A stretch of 64,000 bases of DNA from Chryseobacterium sp. Marseille-Q5410 (lineage in GTDB: Bacteria > Bacteroidota > Bacteroidia > Flavobacteriales > Weeksellaceae). Of the stretch, positions 33,612 to 41,528 are shown piece by piece (positions within the stretch are counted from its first letter, which is position 1; every line of letters begins with the position of its first letter). Both the position numbers and the translations under genes were made by a program. The stretch spans positions 248,001 through 312,000 of the forward strand of contig CAMPOT010000001.1 in assembly GCA_946892665.1 (NCBI GenBank). The letters run 5' to 3'. Below the pieces are notes generated by a model. The model was not told where the DNA came from and did no database searches. It saw only the letters and a program-made list of their open reading frames with translations.

Positions 33612-35777
33612 ATGAAAAAACTCCTCCTGCTACTTCTTGCGATTTTTATCAATAATCCTTTGTTTGCTCAAGTTAAAGAAGGATTTACGGTGCCTTCGCA
33701 TCCGAAAATTGGTTTATCACTTGCGGGCGGAGGCGCCAAAGGTTTTGCCCATATCGGGGTTTTAAAAGTTCTGGATTCTTTGGGGGTAAAAGTCGATTAT
33801 ATTTCCGGAACCAGTATGGGAGCAATTGTAGGTGGGCTTTATGCATCCGGATATTCGGGTAAAGAAATAGAGAAAATTGTACTCGATACCGATTTCTACA
33901 ATATTATCGCCAACGAAAAGACCAGAAAAGAAACCACATTCTTTAATAAATCCGTTGATAAATACATTTTGAATCTTCCGGTAAAAAACGGAAAAATTAA
34001 TGTAGTTCCCAAAGCAATATCAACGGGTCAGAAAAACATTTATCTGCTCAAAGAACTCTTTAAAAATGTTTCCACGATTGATGATTTCTCGAAATTACCT
34101 ATCCCTTTCATGTGCATAGGAACCAATCTAGAAAGCGGAAAGATGGAGATTTTCGAAAAAGGAGATTTGGTAAGTTCTATTATGGCAAGTTCCGCATTTC
34201 CCTCGCTCATGGATCCGGTTAAAATTGGTGATTCCCTCTACATTGATGGAGCGATGACGGTGAACTATCCTTCCAAACCTTTAAAAGATAAGGGTATAGA
34301 CATCGTTATTGGAGTCGATTTAAGCCAAGGACTTAACACGAGAGAAAAATTACAATCTGCGATCGATATTTTGAACCAGGTGATAGATTTTAGTATTCAG
34401 AAAGAAACCAAAAACCAATATCAATACACTGATATCAATATTCATCCCAATTTGGAAGGAATGAGCGCTACCAGTTATGATGCAAAAAAGGCCATTCTCG
34501 ACTCCGGTTATGCTGAAGCGAAGAAATATATCCAACCGCTGTCTTTGCTGCCTAAAAAAGAAGAAACAGTGCTTCGTGCGCCGTTAAATTCTGTTTATTC
34601 GAACGTCTATAAGATCGATAGTTTAATACTTGAAAACAATCATATTTTTAAGAAAAACTATGTTCAAGGAAAAATGAACTTGCGTGTTCCATCACTACAA
34701 ACTTACGGCGGCATCAATAAAATGATCGATAAATTATATGCTACCAATAATTACACTTTGATTAATTATGATATCATCCAGAAAGGCAATTACAATTTTC
34801 TCAAACTTACCGTAACAGAAGATGACACCCGCTTTTTCTTTAAATTTGGTTTGCACTATGATGAAATTTTTAAGACAGGATTACTGCTTAATGCTACTGC
34901 AAAGCGCCTATTATTCCGAAACTCGATTATTTCATTAGATGTCGTAGTGGGTGATAAACCTCGTTATTATTTCAATTATTTCATCGATAACGGCTATATT
35001 CCGGGAATTGGAGCTTATGCTTCCGGGATGACAATTGACCTTACGGACGTCAATTCCAACCAATATGAAAGATGGAATTGGTTTCGCAATGAATTATTTA
35101 TACAGTCCATTTGGAGAGACAAGTATGCTATTGGCGGTGGAATGAGTCATGATTATTTTGAGTCTAAATTTGCTGGAATTAAAACCTACTCCAATTCCAA
35201 AAATTTTGTGAACGCTTATGTTTTCATTAAAACTGACACCCAAGATGATAAAAGTTTCCCATCAAAAGGGCTGTTCCTGCACGCAGAAGGTAAAGCTTTG
35301 GATTTGTTGAATGATGAACAAGAAGGTCGGACCGTACAAATGAAAATTACTTCCCAACTCAACTTTCCACTTTCACCAAGTTTAACTTTTCGTTTAGGAT
35401 TATTTGGCGGAATTACCGTTGGAGAAGAACTTTCAAAATATTATCGTTATAGAATCGGTGGGATTTTCGAACAAAATTTAGGCAATTTTGTAAAATTAAT
35501 GGGTTATGAATTTGGACAGCTAGATGCCCAAAATTTGCTTGTTGCAACCAATAGTTTACAGTATAATGTTCACAAAAATTATTTCTTGACGGGACATTTC
35601 AACATCGCCAATTTATTTAACGATGTAAAAGTTGATGACATTTTACACATAAATGAAACATCAGCAGGCTTGACGGCAGGATACAAATCTCCTTTCGGCC
35701 AGATCAAATTTAATTATAGTAGATCCATAACTCAAAATAATAATGTTTTCAGTGTAATACTGGGGCATTGGTTCTAA
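33612..35777 (+). CDS. Patatin-like phospholipase fused to outer-membrane beta-barrel (PlpD-like)
   Basis: 721 aa. The signal peptide ends at LFAQ. The patatin domain (about 32-310) has the oxyanion loop LAGGGAKGFAHIG, nucleophile Ser68 in GTSMG and dyad Asp212 in YIDGAMTVN. A POTRA-like segment (about 330-410: YSNVYKIDSLILENNHIFKK) comes next, then a C-terminal beta-barrel ending FSVILGHWF. This patatin-POTRA-barrel order is that of PlpD/type Vd autotransporters, which place the lipase at the cell surface or release it; cleavage here cannot be predicted. It has zero spacing from murF-alr and 4 bp to ybeY, so it is in one operon. Confidence 0.9.
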   Translation: MKKLLLLLLAIFINNPLFAQVKEGFTVPSHPKIGLSLAGGGAKGFAHIGVLKVLDSLGVKVDYISGTSMGAIVGGLYASGYSGKEIEKIVLDTDFYNIIANEKTRKETTFFNKSVDKYILNLPVKNGKINVVPKAISTGQKNIYLLKELFKNVSTIDDFSKLPIPFMCIGTNLESGKMEIFEKGDLVSSIMASSAFPSLMDPVKIGDSLYIDGAMTVNYPSKPLKDKGIDIVIGVDLSQGLNTREKLQSAIDILNQVIDFSIQKETKNQYQYTDINIHPNLEGMSATSYDAKKAILDSGYAEAKKYIQPLSLLPKKEETVLRAPLNSVYSNVYKIDSLILENNHIFKKNYVQGKMNLRVPSLQTYGGINKMIDKLYATNNYTLINYDIIQKGNYNFLKLTVTEDDTRFFFKFGLHYDEIFKTGLLLNATAKRLLFRNSIISLDVVVGDKPRYYFNYFIDNGYIPGIGAYASGMTIDLTDVNSNQYERWNWFRNELFIQSIWRDKYAIGGGMSHDYFESKFAGIKTYSNSKNFVNAYVFIKTDTQDDKSFPSKGLFLHAEGKALDLLNDEQEGRTVQMKITSQLNFPLSPSLTFRLGLFGGITVGEELSKYYRYRIGGIFEQNLGNFVKLMGYEFGQLDAQNLLVATNSLQYNVHKNYFLTGHFNIANLFNDVKVDDILHINETSAGLTAGYKSPFGQIKFNYSRSITQNNNVFSVILGHWF

Positions 35778-35781
35778 TATT

Positions 35782-36189
35782 ATGATACAATTCTTTTTTG
35801 AAAACATTGATAAAATCGCTCTTTCCGATAGAACAAAAGATTGGTTAATCAATTTGATCACCAATGAACAAAAAAAACCCGGAGACATCAATTACATTTT
35901 CTGTGATGATGAGTATCTGCTGAAAGTAAACCAAGACTTTCTACAACATGATTATTATACGGATGTTATCACATTCGATTACGTAAAGGGGAAAACTATT
36001 GCAGGAGATATTTTCGTATCTTTGCCGCGCATTTCTGAAAATGCTGAAACCCATTCCAAAGATTTTAATATTGAATTACATCGGGTCTTAGCACATGGAA
36101 TCCTCCATCTTTGCGGTTATAAAGATAAAACTGAAGAAGAGGTGCAGGAAATGCGCAAAAAAGAAGACTATTATTTAAAATTTTTATAA
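35782..36189 (+). CDS. ybeY: Endoribonuclease YbeY (rRNA maturation factor)
   Basis: A 135-aa metal-dependent RNase for 16S rRNA 3' maturation and ribosome quality control. The N-terminal fold is visible (INYIFCDDEYLLKVNQDFL, YTDVITFDY, AGDIFVSL). The metal motif reads HGILHLCGYKDK: His and His are kept with three residues between, but the third ligand position (H-x3-H-x5-H in E. coli) is Asp. The rest of the active-site helix and the conserved C-terminal MRKKEDYYL are intact, so this is probably a lineage-specific ligand change, not a loss of function. It is the last gene before the first parS site. Confidence 0.92.
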   Translation: MIQFFFENIDKIALSDRTKDWLINLITNEQKKPGDINYIFCDDEYLLKVNQDFLQHDYYTDVITFDYVKGKTIAGDIFVSLPRISENAETHSKDFNIELHRVLAHGILHLCGYKDKTEEEVQEMRKKEDYYLKFL

Positions 36190-36276
36190 AAATTTTCTTG
36201 TTGATTAAGTGGCCTTTTAATTCAATAAAATTGATAAAGATGCTATGATCAACCATAAATTGGATAAACTTTAAAT

Positions 36277-36296
36277 ATTGTTTCACGTGAAACAAT
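36277..36296. other. parS-type ParB binding site (perfect)
   Basis: The 16-mer TGTTTCACGTGAAACA at 36279-36294 equals the widely conserved bacterial parS consensus. Here it sits inside a 20-bp perfect palindrome, ATTGTTTCACGTGAAACAAT. It is intergenic, 30 bp before mnmG. parS sites nucleate the ParB segregation complex and usually cluster near the chromosome origin. Confidence 0.85.
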
Positions 36297-36326
36297 CAAT
36301 ACTAATCAGTTCTTATAAAAGATAAA

Positions 36327-38189
36327 ATGATCAACGAAATATACGACGTAATAGTTGTAGGTGCGGGACACGCAGGTTGTGAGGCAGCAGCTGCAGCTGC
36401 AAATATGGGTTCCAAAACTCTTCTGGTAACCATGAATATGCAAACAATCGGACAGATGTCATGTAACCCAGCAATGGGTGGAATTGCAAAAGGGCAAATC
36501 GTAAGAGAAATCGATGCGATGGGTGGTTATTCAGGTATTGTTGCGGATAAATCTGCGATACAGTTTAAAATGCTGAATCTTTCGAAAGGTCCGGCTATGT
36601 GGTCACCAAGAACTCAAAACGATAGAATGCAATTCGCTGAAGAGTGGCGTTTAGCCTTAGAAAACACTCCTAACCTCGACTTTTTTCAGGATATGGTGAA
36701 AAGCCTTATCATAGAAAATAATAAGGTGACTGGAGTAGTTACGTCTCTCGGAATTTCTATCAAAGGAAAATCCGTGGTTCTTACAAACGGTACTTTTCTA
36801 AATGGTTTAATCCATGTTGGAGACAAGCAACTCGGAGGTGGAAGAATGGGTGAACCCAGAGCCTTCGGAATCACCGAACAATTGGTTTCATTAGGTTTCG
36901 AAGCAGGAAGAATGAAAACCGGAACTCCTCCTCGGGTAGACGGAAGAAGCTTAGATTATTCCAAAATGGAAGAACAAAAAGGAGACGAAAATCCTCAGAA
37001 ATTCTCTTATACAGATACCCCAAAACTCACCAAACAACTCAGTTGTCATATTGTTTATACCAATGAAACAGTTCATGATATTCTAAGAGAAGGATTTGAT
37101 AGAAGTCCGATGTTCAATGGTACCATCCAGAGCATAGGTCCAAGATATTGTCCAAGTATTGAGGATAAAATCAATCGTTTTGCTGAAAGAAACCGTCATC
37201 AGTTGTTTGTAGAGCCTGAAGGATGGAGAACGGTTGAAATATATGTTAATGGTTTTAGTTCGTCATTACCTGAAGACATTCAAATTAAGGCCATGAGACA
37301 CATTCCAGGATTTGAAAATGTGAAAGTCTTCCGCCCTGGATACGCAATTGAGTATGACTACTTCCCTCCTACTCAACTAAATCACACTTTGGAAACCAAA
37401 CTAATCGAAAACCTTTATTTTGCAGGTCAAATCAATGGAACCACAGGTTATGAAGAAGCTGCAGGTCAAGGTTTAATTGCGGGTATAAACGCTCACAACA
37501 AAGTACATGACAAACCGGAATTTATCTTAAACAGAGACGAAGCTTATATCGGAGTGTTGATCGATGATTTAATTACTAAAGGGACGGAAGAACCTTATCG
37601 AATGTTTACTTCCAGAGCAGAATACCGGTTGCTTTTAAGACAAGACAATGCAGATATTCGCTTGACTGAAAAAGCTTTTGAATTAGGATTAGCCAAGGAA
37701 GATCGCCTAAAAAGAGTACATGAGAAAATAGCAAAAAGCAACGAATTGGAACACTTTTTAAAAGAAACTTCATTAAAACCAGGAGTCATTAATCCTATTT
37801 TAGATTCAATAGATTCTTCCCCTGTTGATCAAGCATTTCGTGCTGCACAAATTCTTACCAGACCGAATATGAATCTTCAAAAATTAGAAGAAATTGATTT
37901 CATTAAAGAAGTATCGCAACAATATGAAGATGAAATAAAGGAACAAGCTGAAATCAATATCAAATACAAAGGATATATCGAAAAAGAGAAGGAAAATGTA
38001 GCAAAACTCAATCGTTTGGAAACCATAAAAATTCCGGAAGATTTTGATTTTACTAAAATCAGTTCTCTTTCATCAGAAGCCAAGCAGAAAATGACGAAGG
38101 TACAGCCAAAAACCATCGCTCAGGCCGGAAGAATCAGCGGAGTTTCACCAGCGGACATTAATGTTTTATTGGTATATTTAGGAAGATAA
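36327..38189 (+). CDS. mnmG: tRNA uridine-5-carboxymethylaminomethyl enzyme MnmG (GidA)
   Basis: The FAD enzyme that, with MnmE, builds the cmnm5/mnm5 group at wobble U34. The protein is 620 aa, full length. The N-terminal FAD fold is VIVVGAGHAGCEAAAAAANMG. Conserved motifs include MSCNPAMGGIAKGQIVREID, GRMKTGTPPRVDGRSLDYS, GPRYCPSIEDKI, and the C-terminal helical domain with MFTSRAEYRLLLRQDNADIRLT and AGRISGVSPADINVLLVYL. mnmG is a classic origin-proximal gene in many bacteria; here it is bracketed by two parS sites and lies 2.3 kb from a DnaA-box cluster. It acts on the same tRNA base as MnmA at 16487. Confidence 0.97.
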   Translation: MINEIYDVIVVGAGHAGCEAAAAAANMGSKTLLVTMNMQTIGQMSCNPAMGGIAKGQIVREIDAMGGYSGIVADKSAIQFKMLNLSKGPAMWSPRTQNDRMQFAEEWRLALENTPNLDFFQDMVKSLIIENNKVTGVVTSLGISIKGKSVVLTNGTFLNGLIHVGDKQLGGGRMGEPRAFGITEQLVSLGFEAGRMKTGTPPRVDGRSLDYSKMEEQKGDENPQKFSYTDTPKLTKQLSCHIVYTNETVHDILREGFDRSPMFNGTIQSIGPRYCPSIEDKINRFAERNRHQLFVEPEGWRTVEIYVNGFSSSLPEDIQIKAMRHIPGFENVKVFRPGYAIEYDYFPPTQLNHTLETKLIENLYFAGQINGTTGYEEAAGQGLIAGINAHNKVHDKPEFILNRDEAYIGVLIDDLITKGTEEPYRMFTSRAEYRLLLRQDNADIRLTEKAFELGLAKEDRLKRVHEKIAKSNELEHFLKETSLKPGVINPILDSIDSSPVDQAFRAAQILTRPNMNLQKLEEIDFIKEVSQQYEDEIKEQAEINIKYKGYIEKEKENVAKLNRLETIKIPEDFDFTKISSLSSEAKQKMTKVQPKTIAQAGRISGVSPADINVLLVYLGR

Positions 38190-38205
38190 TTTTGGATAAA
38201 AGATA

Positions 38206-38221
38206 TGTTTCACGTGAAACT
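38206..38221. other. parS-type ParB binding site (15/16)
   Basis: TGTTTCACGTGAAACT differs from the consensus only in the last base. It is intergenic, 17 bp after the mnmG stop and about 1.9 kb from the first site. Confidence 0.75.
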
Positions 38222-38229
38222 ATAAACTT

Positions 38230-38267
38230 AAAACTTCAATATTTAACTATTGAAGTTTTCATTTTTA
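38230..38267 (+). terminator. Terminator after mnmG
   Basis: An 11-bp perfect stem AAAACTTCAAT/ATTGAAGTTTT with loop ATTTAACT, then a T-rich tail. It lies just past the second parS site. Confidence 0.75.
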
Positions 38268-38280
38268 AAAATGAAAATAA

Positions 38281-39099
38281 ATGAAAATTAAAGATCATTT
38301 CTTGTCTCAGGAAACTTTCGAAATAATAGAAACTTCTATTAAGGGAGTTTACAAAACTTATCCGGTCCCCGAAAATTTAGCTCCATATTATGAAAGTGAA
38401 AAATATATTTCTCATCATCAGGATTCCGGAGGTTTAAAGGAAAAGCTTTATAAATTTCTTCAAAGATTTAATTTAAATTATAAAAGAAATATCATCGCAC
38501 AGGAACTGTATCGGAATGCAACTGTATTAGATTATGGTTGCGGAGCTGGTGAATTTTTAAAATTTATAGAAGACGATTTTACGACTTTTGGATTCGAGCC
38601 GAGTGATGCAGCAAGAAATTTTGCACAACAGAAACTTCAGAAAACTCAACTCATAAATGAAATCGATTCGATAGAAAACGGAAGTTTAGATGCCATTACT
38701 TTATGGCATGTTTTTGAACATATCGAGGATCAAGAAAATATGTTGAAAAAATTTCATGATAAATTAAAGGATAAAGGAATACTAATTATCGCAGTTCCCA
38801 ATCCTGGTTCGTACGATGCAAAAAAATACAAAGAATATTGGGCAGCTTACGATGTACCAAGACACATTTTTCATTTCACAAAATCGGGAATGGAAAAATT
38901 AATGAACAATGAAAACTGGAAAATCAAAAAAATAAAACCTCTCCTACTCGATTCATTTTATATCTCCATGTTGAGCGAAAAATACAAGAAATCATCAATT
39001 TTTTGGATCAAAGGAATGATTCACGGAGCGATTTCTAATTTTAAAGGGTTAAAAAACTACGATTTTTCAAGTTTGATATATGTAATCGAAAAAAAATAG
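38281..39099 (+). CDS. Class I SAM-dependent methyltransferase
   Basis: 272 aa. SAM motif I is TVLDYGCGAGEFLKF at about 80-94, with the acidic end of beta 2 in FGFEPSDAARNFA, then DAITLWHVFEHIEDQENMLKK (motif post-I/II) and GILIIAVPNPGSYDAKKYK. The FEHxxD-type element and the C-terminal HFTKSGMEKLMNNENWKIKK match methyltransferases acting on small molecules or polysaccharides (Methyltransf_23-like); the substrate cannot be read. There is no signal peptide. It follows the second parS site and ends at a short hairpin, so it is transcribed alone or by read-through from mnmG. Confidence 0.88.
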   Translation: MKIKDHFLSQETFEIIETSIKGVYKTYPVPENLAPYYESEKYISHHQDSGGLKEKLYKFLQRFNLNYKRNIIAQELYRNATVLDYGCGAGEFLKFIEDDFTTFGFEPSDAARNFAQQKLQKTQLINEIDSIENGSLDAITLWHVFEHIEDQENMLKKFHDKLKDKGILIIAVPNPGSYDAKKYKEYWAAYDVPRHIFHFTKSGMEKLMNNENWKIKKIKPLLLDSFYISMLSEKYKKSSIFWIKGMIHGAISNFKGLKNYDFSSLIYVIEKK

Positions 39100-39110
39100 T
39101 TTTTCGATTT

Positions 39111-39137
39111 TTGACCGGTTTATTAAGGTCAATTTTT
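39111..39137 (+). terminator. Short terminator after the methyltransferase
   Basis: A 6-bp stem TTGACC/GGTCAA with a 10-nt loop and five T; weaker than the next hairpin at 39195. Confidence 0.5.
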
Positions 39138-39194
39138 GAGAAAACGAAACTATTTTTTCGCAAATTTAACGCAGAGCCACGAAAAGCGAAAAAA

Positions 39195-39230
39195 AAAAAG
39201 TTTCCAAGGGATTTGGAAACTTTTTCTTTT
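39195..39230. terminator. Bidirectional terminator between methyltransferase and pgk
   Basis: A stem AAAAAGTTTCCAA/TTGGAAACTTTTT with loop GGGAT, flanked by A-run and T-run, so it works for both convergent genes. Confidence 0.88.
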
Positions 39231-39241
39231 TTAAATAAAAA

Positions 39242-40432
39242 TTAATTATTGATCGCTTTTACACCAGGAAGTTCAAGTCCTTCTAAACTTTCCAGCATTG
39301 CACCTCCTCCTGTTGATACGTAACTTACTTTATCCGCATAACCGAACTGTTTTACAAATGCAACACTGTCGCCTCCTCCAACTAGAGAAAAGGCTCCTAA
39401 TTTGGTAGATTCGGCAATACTGTCTCCTAAAGCAATGGTTCCCTCGGAAAAATTAGGCATTTCGAAAACTCCGATAGGTCCGTTCCATAAAATCGTTCTG
39501 GAGTCCATCAATACATCGTGAAATAAATCTCTGGATTTTGAACCAGCGTCCAATCCCATCCAACCATCAGGAATATCATAAATATCTACCTCTTTTCTTT
39601 CAGCATCATTATTGAATTCATCTGCAATAATAGTATCTACAGGTAAATATACTTTTACATTCAATCCTTTTGCTTTTTCTAAAATTTCCAGGGCAAGATC
39701 CATTTTATCTTCTTCGAGTAAAGAATTTCCAATATTTCCACCTAAAGCTTTAATAAAAGTAAATGCCATTCCACCACCGATAATTAAATTATTTACAGCA
39801 GGTAAAATATTTTCTATAATGGTAATTTTAGTTGAAACTTTAGACCCACCAAGTATTGCAGTTACCGGTTTTTCGCCACTTCCTAATACTTTATCAATAG
39901 CTTCCAGCTCTTTAGCCATCAATAAACCGAAAAATTTAGTTGATGGGAAAAATTGCGCAATAACTGCAGTAGAAGCATGATTTCTATGAGCTGTACCAAA
40001 TGCATCATTTACATACGCATCACCGTATTTAGCTAACTTTTCAGCGAATTCTCTATCTCCAGCTTCTTCCTGATCATAAAACCTAAGATTTTCCAGAAGA
40101 AGAATTACACCCGGTTGTAGGTTGGCCGACATGTTTTCAGCTTCCTCACCTAGACAATCCTTACAGAACTTTACTTCTTTACCGAAAACTTCTTCTATTT
40201 CTGGAATTATATTCTTTAGAGAAAACTGCTCAGAAAATTTTCCTTTTGGTCTGCCAAGATGCGTCATTAAAATTACAGATCCCCCATCATTCAGTATTTT
40301 TTCGACCGTAGGTTTCACCGCTTGAATTCGGGTATTATCCGTTACCTTCAAATCAGCACTTTGGGGAACATTAAAATCAACGCGCACCAAAGCTTTTTTG
40401 TCCTTGAAGTTGAAATCATTAATTGTTTTCAT
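39242..40432 (-). CDS. pgk: Phosphoglycerate kinase
   Basis: A glycolytic enzyme: 1,3-bisphosphoglycerate + ADP to 3-phosphoglycerate + ATP. The protein is 396 aa, usual length. Substrate-site motifs are ALVRVDFNVPQ, ILMTHLGRPKG, LLLENLRFYDQEEAGD and NDAFGTAHRNHAS in the N-lobe. The nucleotide lobe has AILGGSKVSTKI, GGGMAFTFIKALGG, WNGPIGVFEMPNFSEGT and LVGGGDSVAFV. It has its own TAAATTTG box 25 nt upstream, at the left edge of the DnaA-box region. It is monocistronic and divergent from rpiB. Confidence 0.97.
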   Translation of the reverse strand: MKTINDFNFKDKKALVRVDFNVPQSADLKVTDNTRIQAVKPTVEKILNDGGSVILMTHLGRPKGKFSEQFSLKNIIPEIEEVFGKEVKFCKDCLGEEAENMSANLQPGVILLLENLRFYDQEEAGDREFAEKLAKYGDAYVNDAFGTAHRNHASTAVIAQFFPSTKFFGLLMAKELEAIDKVLGSGEKPVTAILGGSKVSTKITIIENILPAVNNLIIGGGMAFTFIKALGGNIGNSLLEEDKMDLALEILEKAKGLNVKVYLPVDTIIADEFNNDAERKEVDIYDIPDGWMGLDAGSKSRDLFHDVLMDSRTILWNGPIGVFEMPNFSEGTIALGDSIAESTKLGAFSLVGGGDSVAFVKQFGYADKVSYVSTGGGAMLESLEGLELPGVKAINN

Positions 40433-40456
40433 AAAAATCTCTGTTTTTTAGTTTCA

Positions 40457-40464
40457 CAAATTTA
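40457..40464 (-). promoter_or_regulatory. -7 promoter box for pgk
   Basis: TAAATTTG on the minus strand, 24 nt before the pgk start. Confidence 0.6.
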
Positions 40465-41030
40465 AGATTTATTCGGCCGATTAAAAATTTAATTTGATAT
40501 AAAATTCCACAATCCCTAAAAACTCATTTTATCTACACTATATTCTTTTTTTTAAAAATAATAAATGAATACTGTTGTTGTAGCGGACGACTTTGGGGAA
40601 AAATAAAATCAATTATTTTGTAACAAATATTGGTAGATGAATTCATATATAATTCACATTGCAAGTCCTTGATTTTTAACTTAATTTAATATTTACCAAC
40701 AATTGTGAATAAGTAATCCAGAAAGGGTTTATTAAAAACTGTACGATGGAAAACCACTTCGGTTTCTCCCCAAAACTTTCCCTAAAATTTTTTCTAAAAG
40801 TTGAATTGAATGTTGCAATATGAATTTAATATGAATAAAAAAAGGAAATTTTTTAAAGACTTATCCACACGAATTTCGAGTTATCCTCACAAGAAATGTG
40901 CATTACTTTATGGTTAATAAAGACAATGTTGAGAAGTAAAACATCTTATTTTTCCGTTGAACTGATCATTATTTTCTGCTAAATGCTTAGATTTTGATAA
41001 GAATTGAAACCCTATTTATATTAATAATCA

Positions 41031-41038
41031 TAAATTTG
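41031..41038 (+). promoter_or_regulatory. -7 promoter box for rpiB-rnr
   Basis: TAAATTTG, 33 nt before the rpiB ATG. It sits at the right edge of the DnaA-box region. Confidence 0.6.
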
Positions 41039-41071
41039 TATCAACTGACAGTCTGATCATAAAAGAATAAA

Positions 41072-41503
41072 ATGAAAAAAATAGCTATTGCTTGCGATCA
41101 CGCAGGATTCGATTACAAAGAAATCATTAAAAAACATCTCGAAAATCAATATGAAATTGAAGATTTTGGCACCTACTCGAAAGATTCTGTGGATTATCCT
41201 GATTTTGTACACCCTGCGGCAAGTTCTGTAGAAAATGGAACCAACGATTTGGGAATTCTTATTTGTGGCAGTGGACAAGGCGTATCCATTACAGCAAATA
41301 AGCATCAGCAAATCCGATGTGCATTATGTTGGGATACCGAATTAGCAGCTTTAGCAAAACAGCATAATAATGCGAATATGGTGGCAATTCCGGCAAGATT
41401 TATTCCCAGTGAATTGGCAATTGATATCGTAGAAACTTTCCTCAATACCGAGTTTGAAGGAGGAAGACACCAGAACAGAGTGGATAAGATCGCATTTTGC
41501 TGA
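41072..41503 (+). CDS. rpiB: Ribose-5-phosphate isomerase B
   Basis: Interconverts ribose 5-phosphate and ribulose 5-phosphate in the pentose phosphate pathway. The protein is 143 aa, as usual for the RpiB/LacAB family. The N-terminus is KIAIACDHAGFDYKEIIKKHL. The active-site Cys is in ILICGSGQGVSITANK, followed by RCALCWDTELAALAKQHNNANM and the C-terminal FEGGRHQNRVDKI. The start ATG at 41072 fits the family N-terminus. It lies 25 bp before rnr, likely co-transcribed. Confidence 0.95.
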   Translation: MKKIAIACDHAGFDYKEIIKKHLENQYEIEDFGTYSKDSVDYPDFVHPAASSVENGTNDLGILICGSGQGVSITANKHQQIRCALCWDTELAALAKQHNNANMVAIPARFIPSELAIDIVETFLNTEFEGGRHQNRVDKIAFC

Positions 41504-41528
41504 TCCACCACAAACAAAAACTAAGTAA

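Larger units (their letters stand above)
40433..41071. other. Candidate chromosomal replication origin (oriC) with DnaA-box cluster
   Basis: A 639-bp, AT-rich, gene-free region between divergent pgk and rpiB. Perfect DnaA boxes are TTATCCACA at 40861-40869 (plus) and TTATTCACA at 40704-40712 (minus). One-mismatch boxes are TTATCCTCA at 40881-40889 (20 bp from the first, two helical turns), TAATTCACA at 40650-40658, TTATCTACA at 40529-40537 and TAATGCACA at 40897-40905 (minus). AT-rich stretches suitable for unwinding surround them. Two parS sites and mnmG lie 2.2-4.2 kb to the left. This is my inference; no dnaA gene is in the window. Confidence 0.55.

Noticed and set aside
39155-39195. Possible third copy of the AACCGCAAAAG-type repeat (AACGCAGAGCCACGAAAAGCG)
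   Set aside because: Only a loose resemblance to the ends of the 57615 unit and no matching core; not enough to call a copy.
40616-40632. TGTAACAAAT in the oriC candidate as another alternative-sigma promoter
   Set aside because: No TACT at the right spacing and no gene start within 400 bp.
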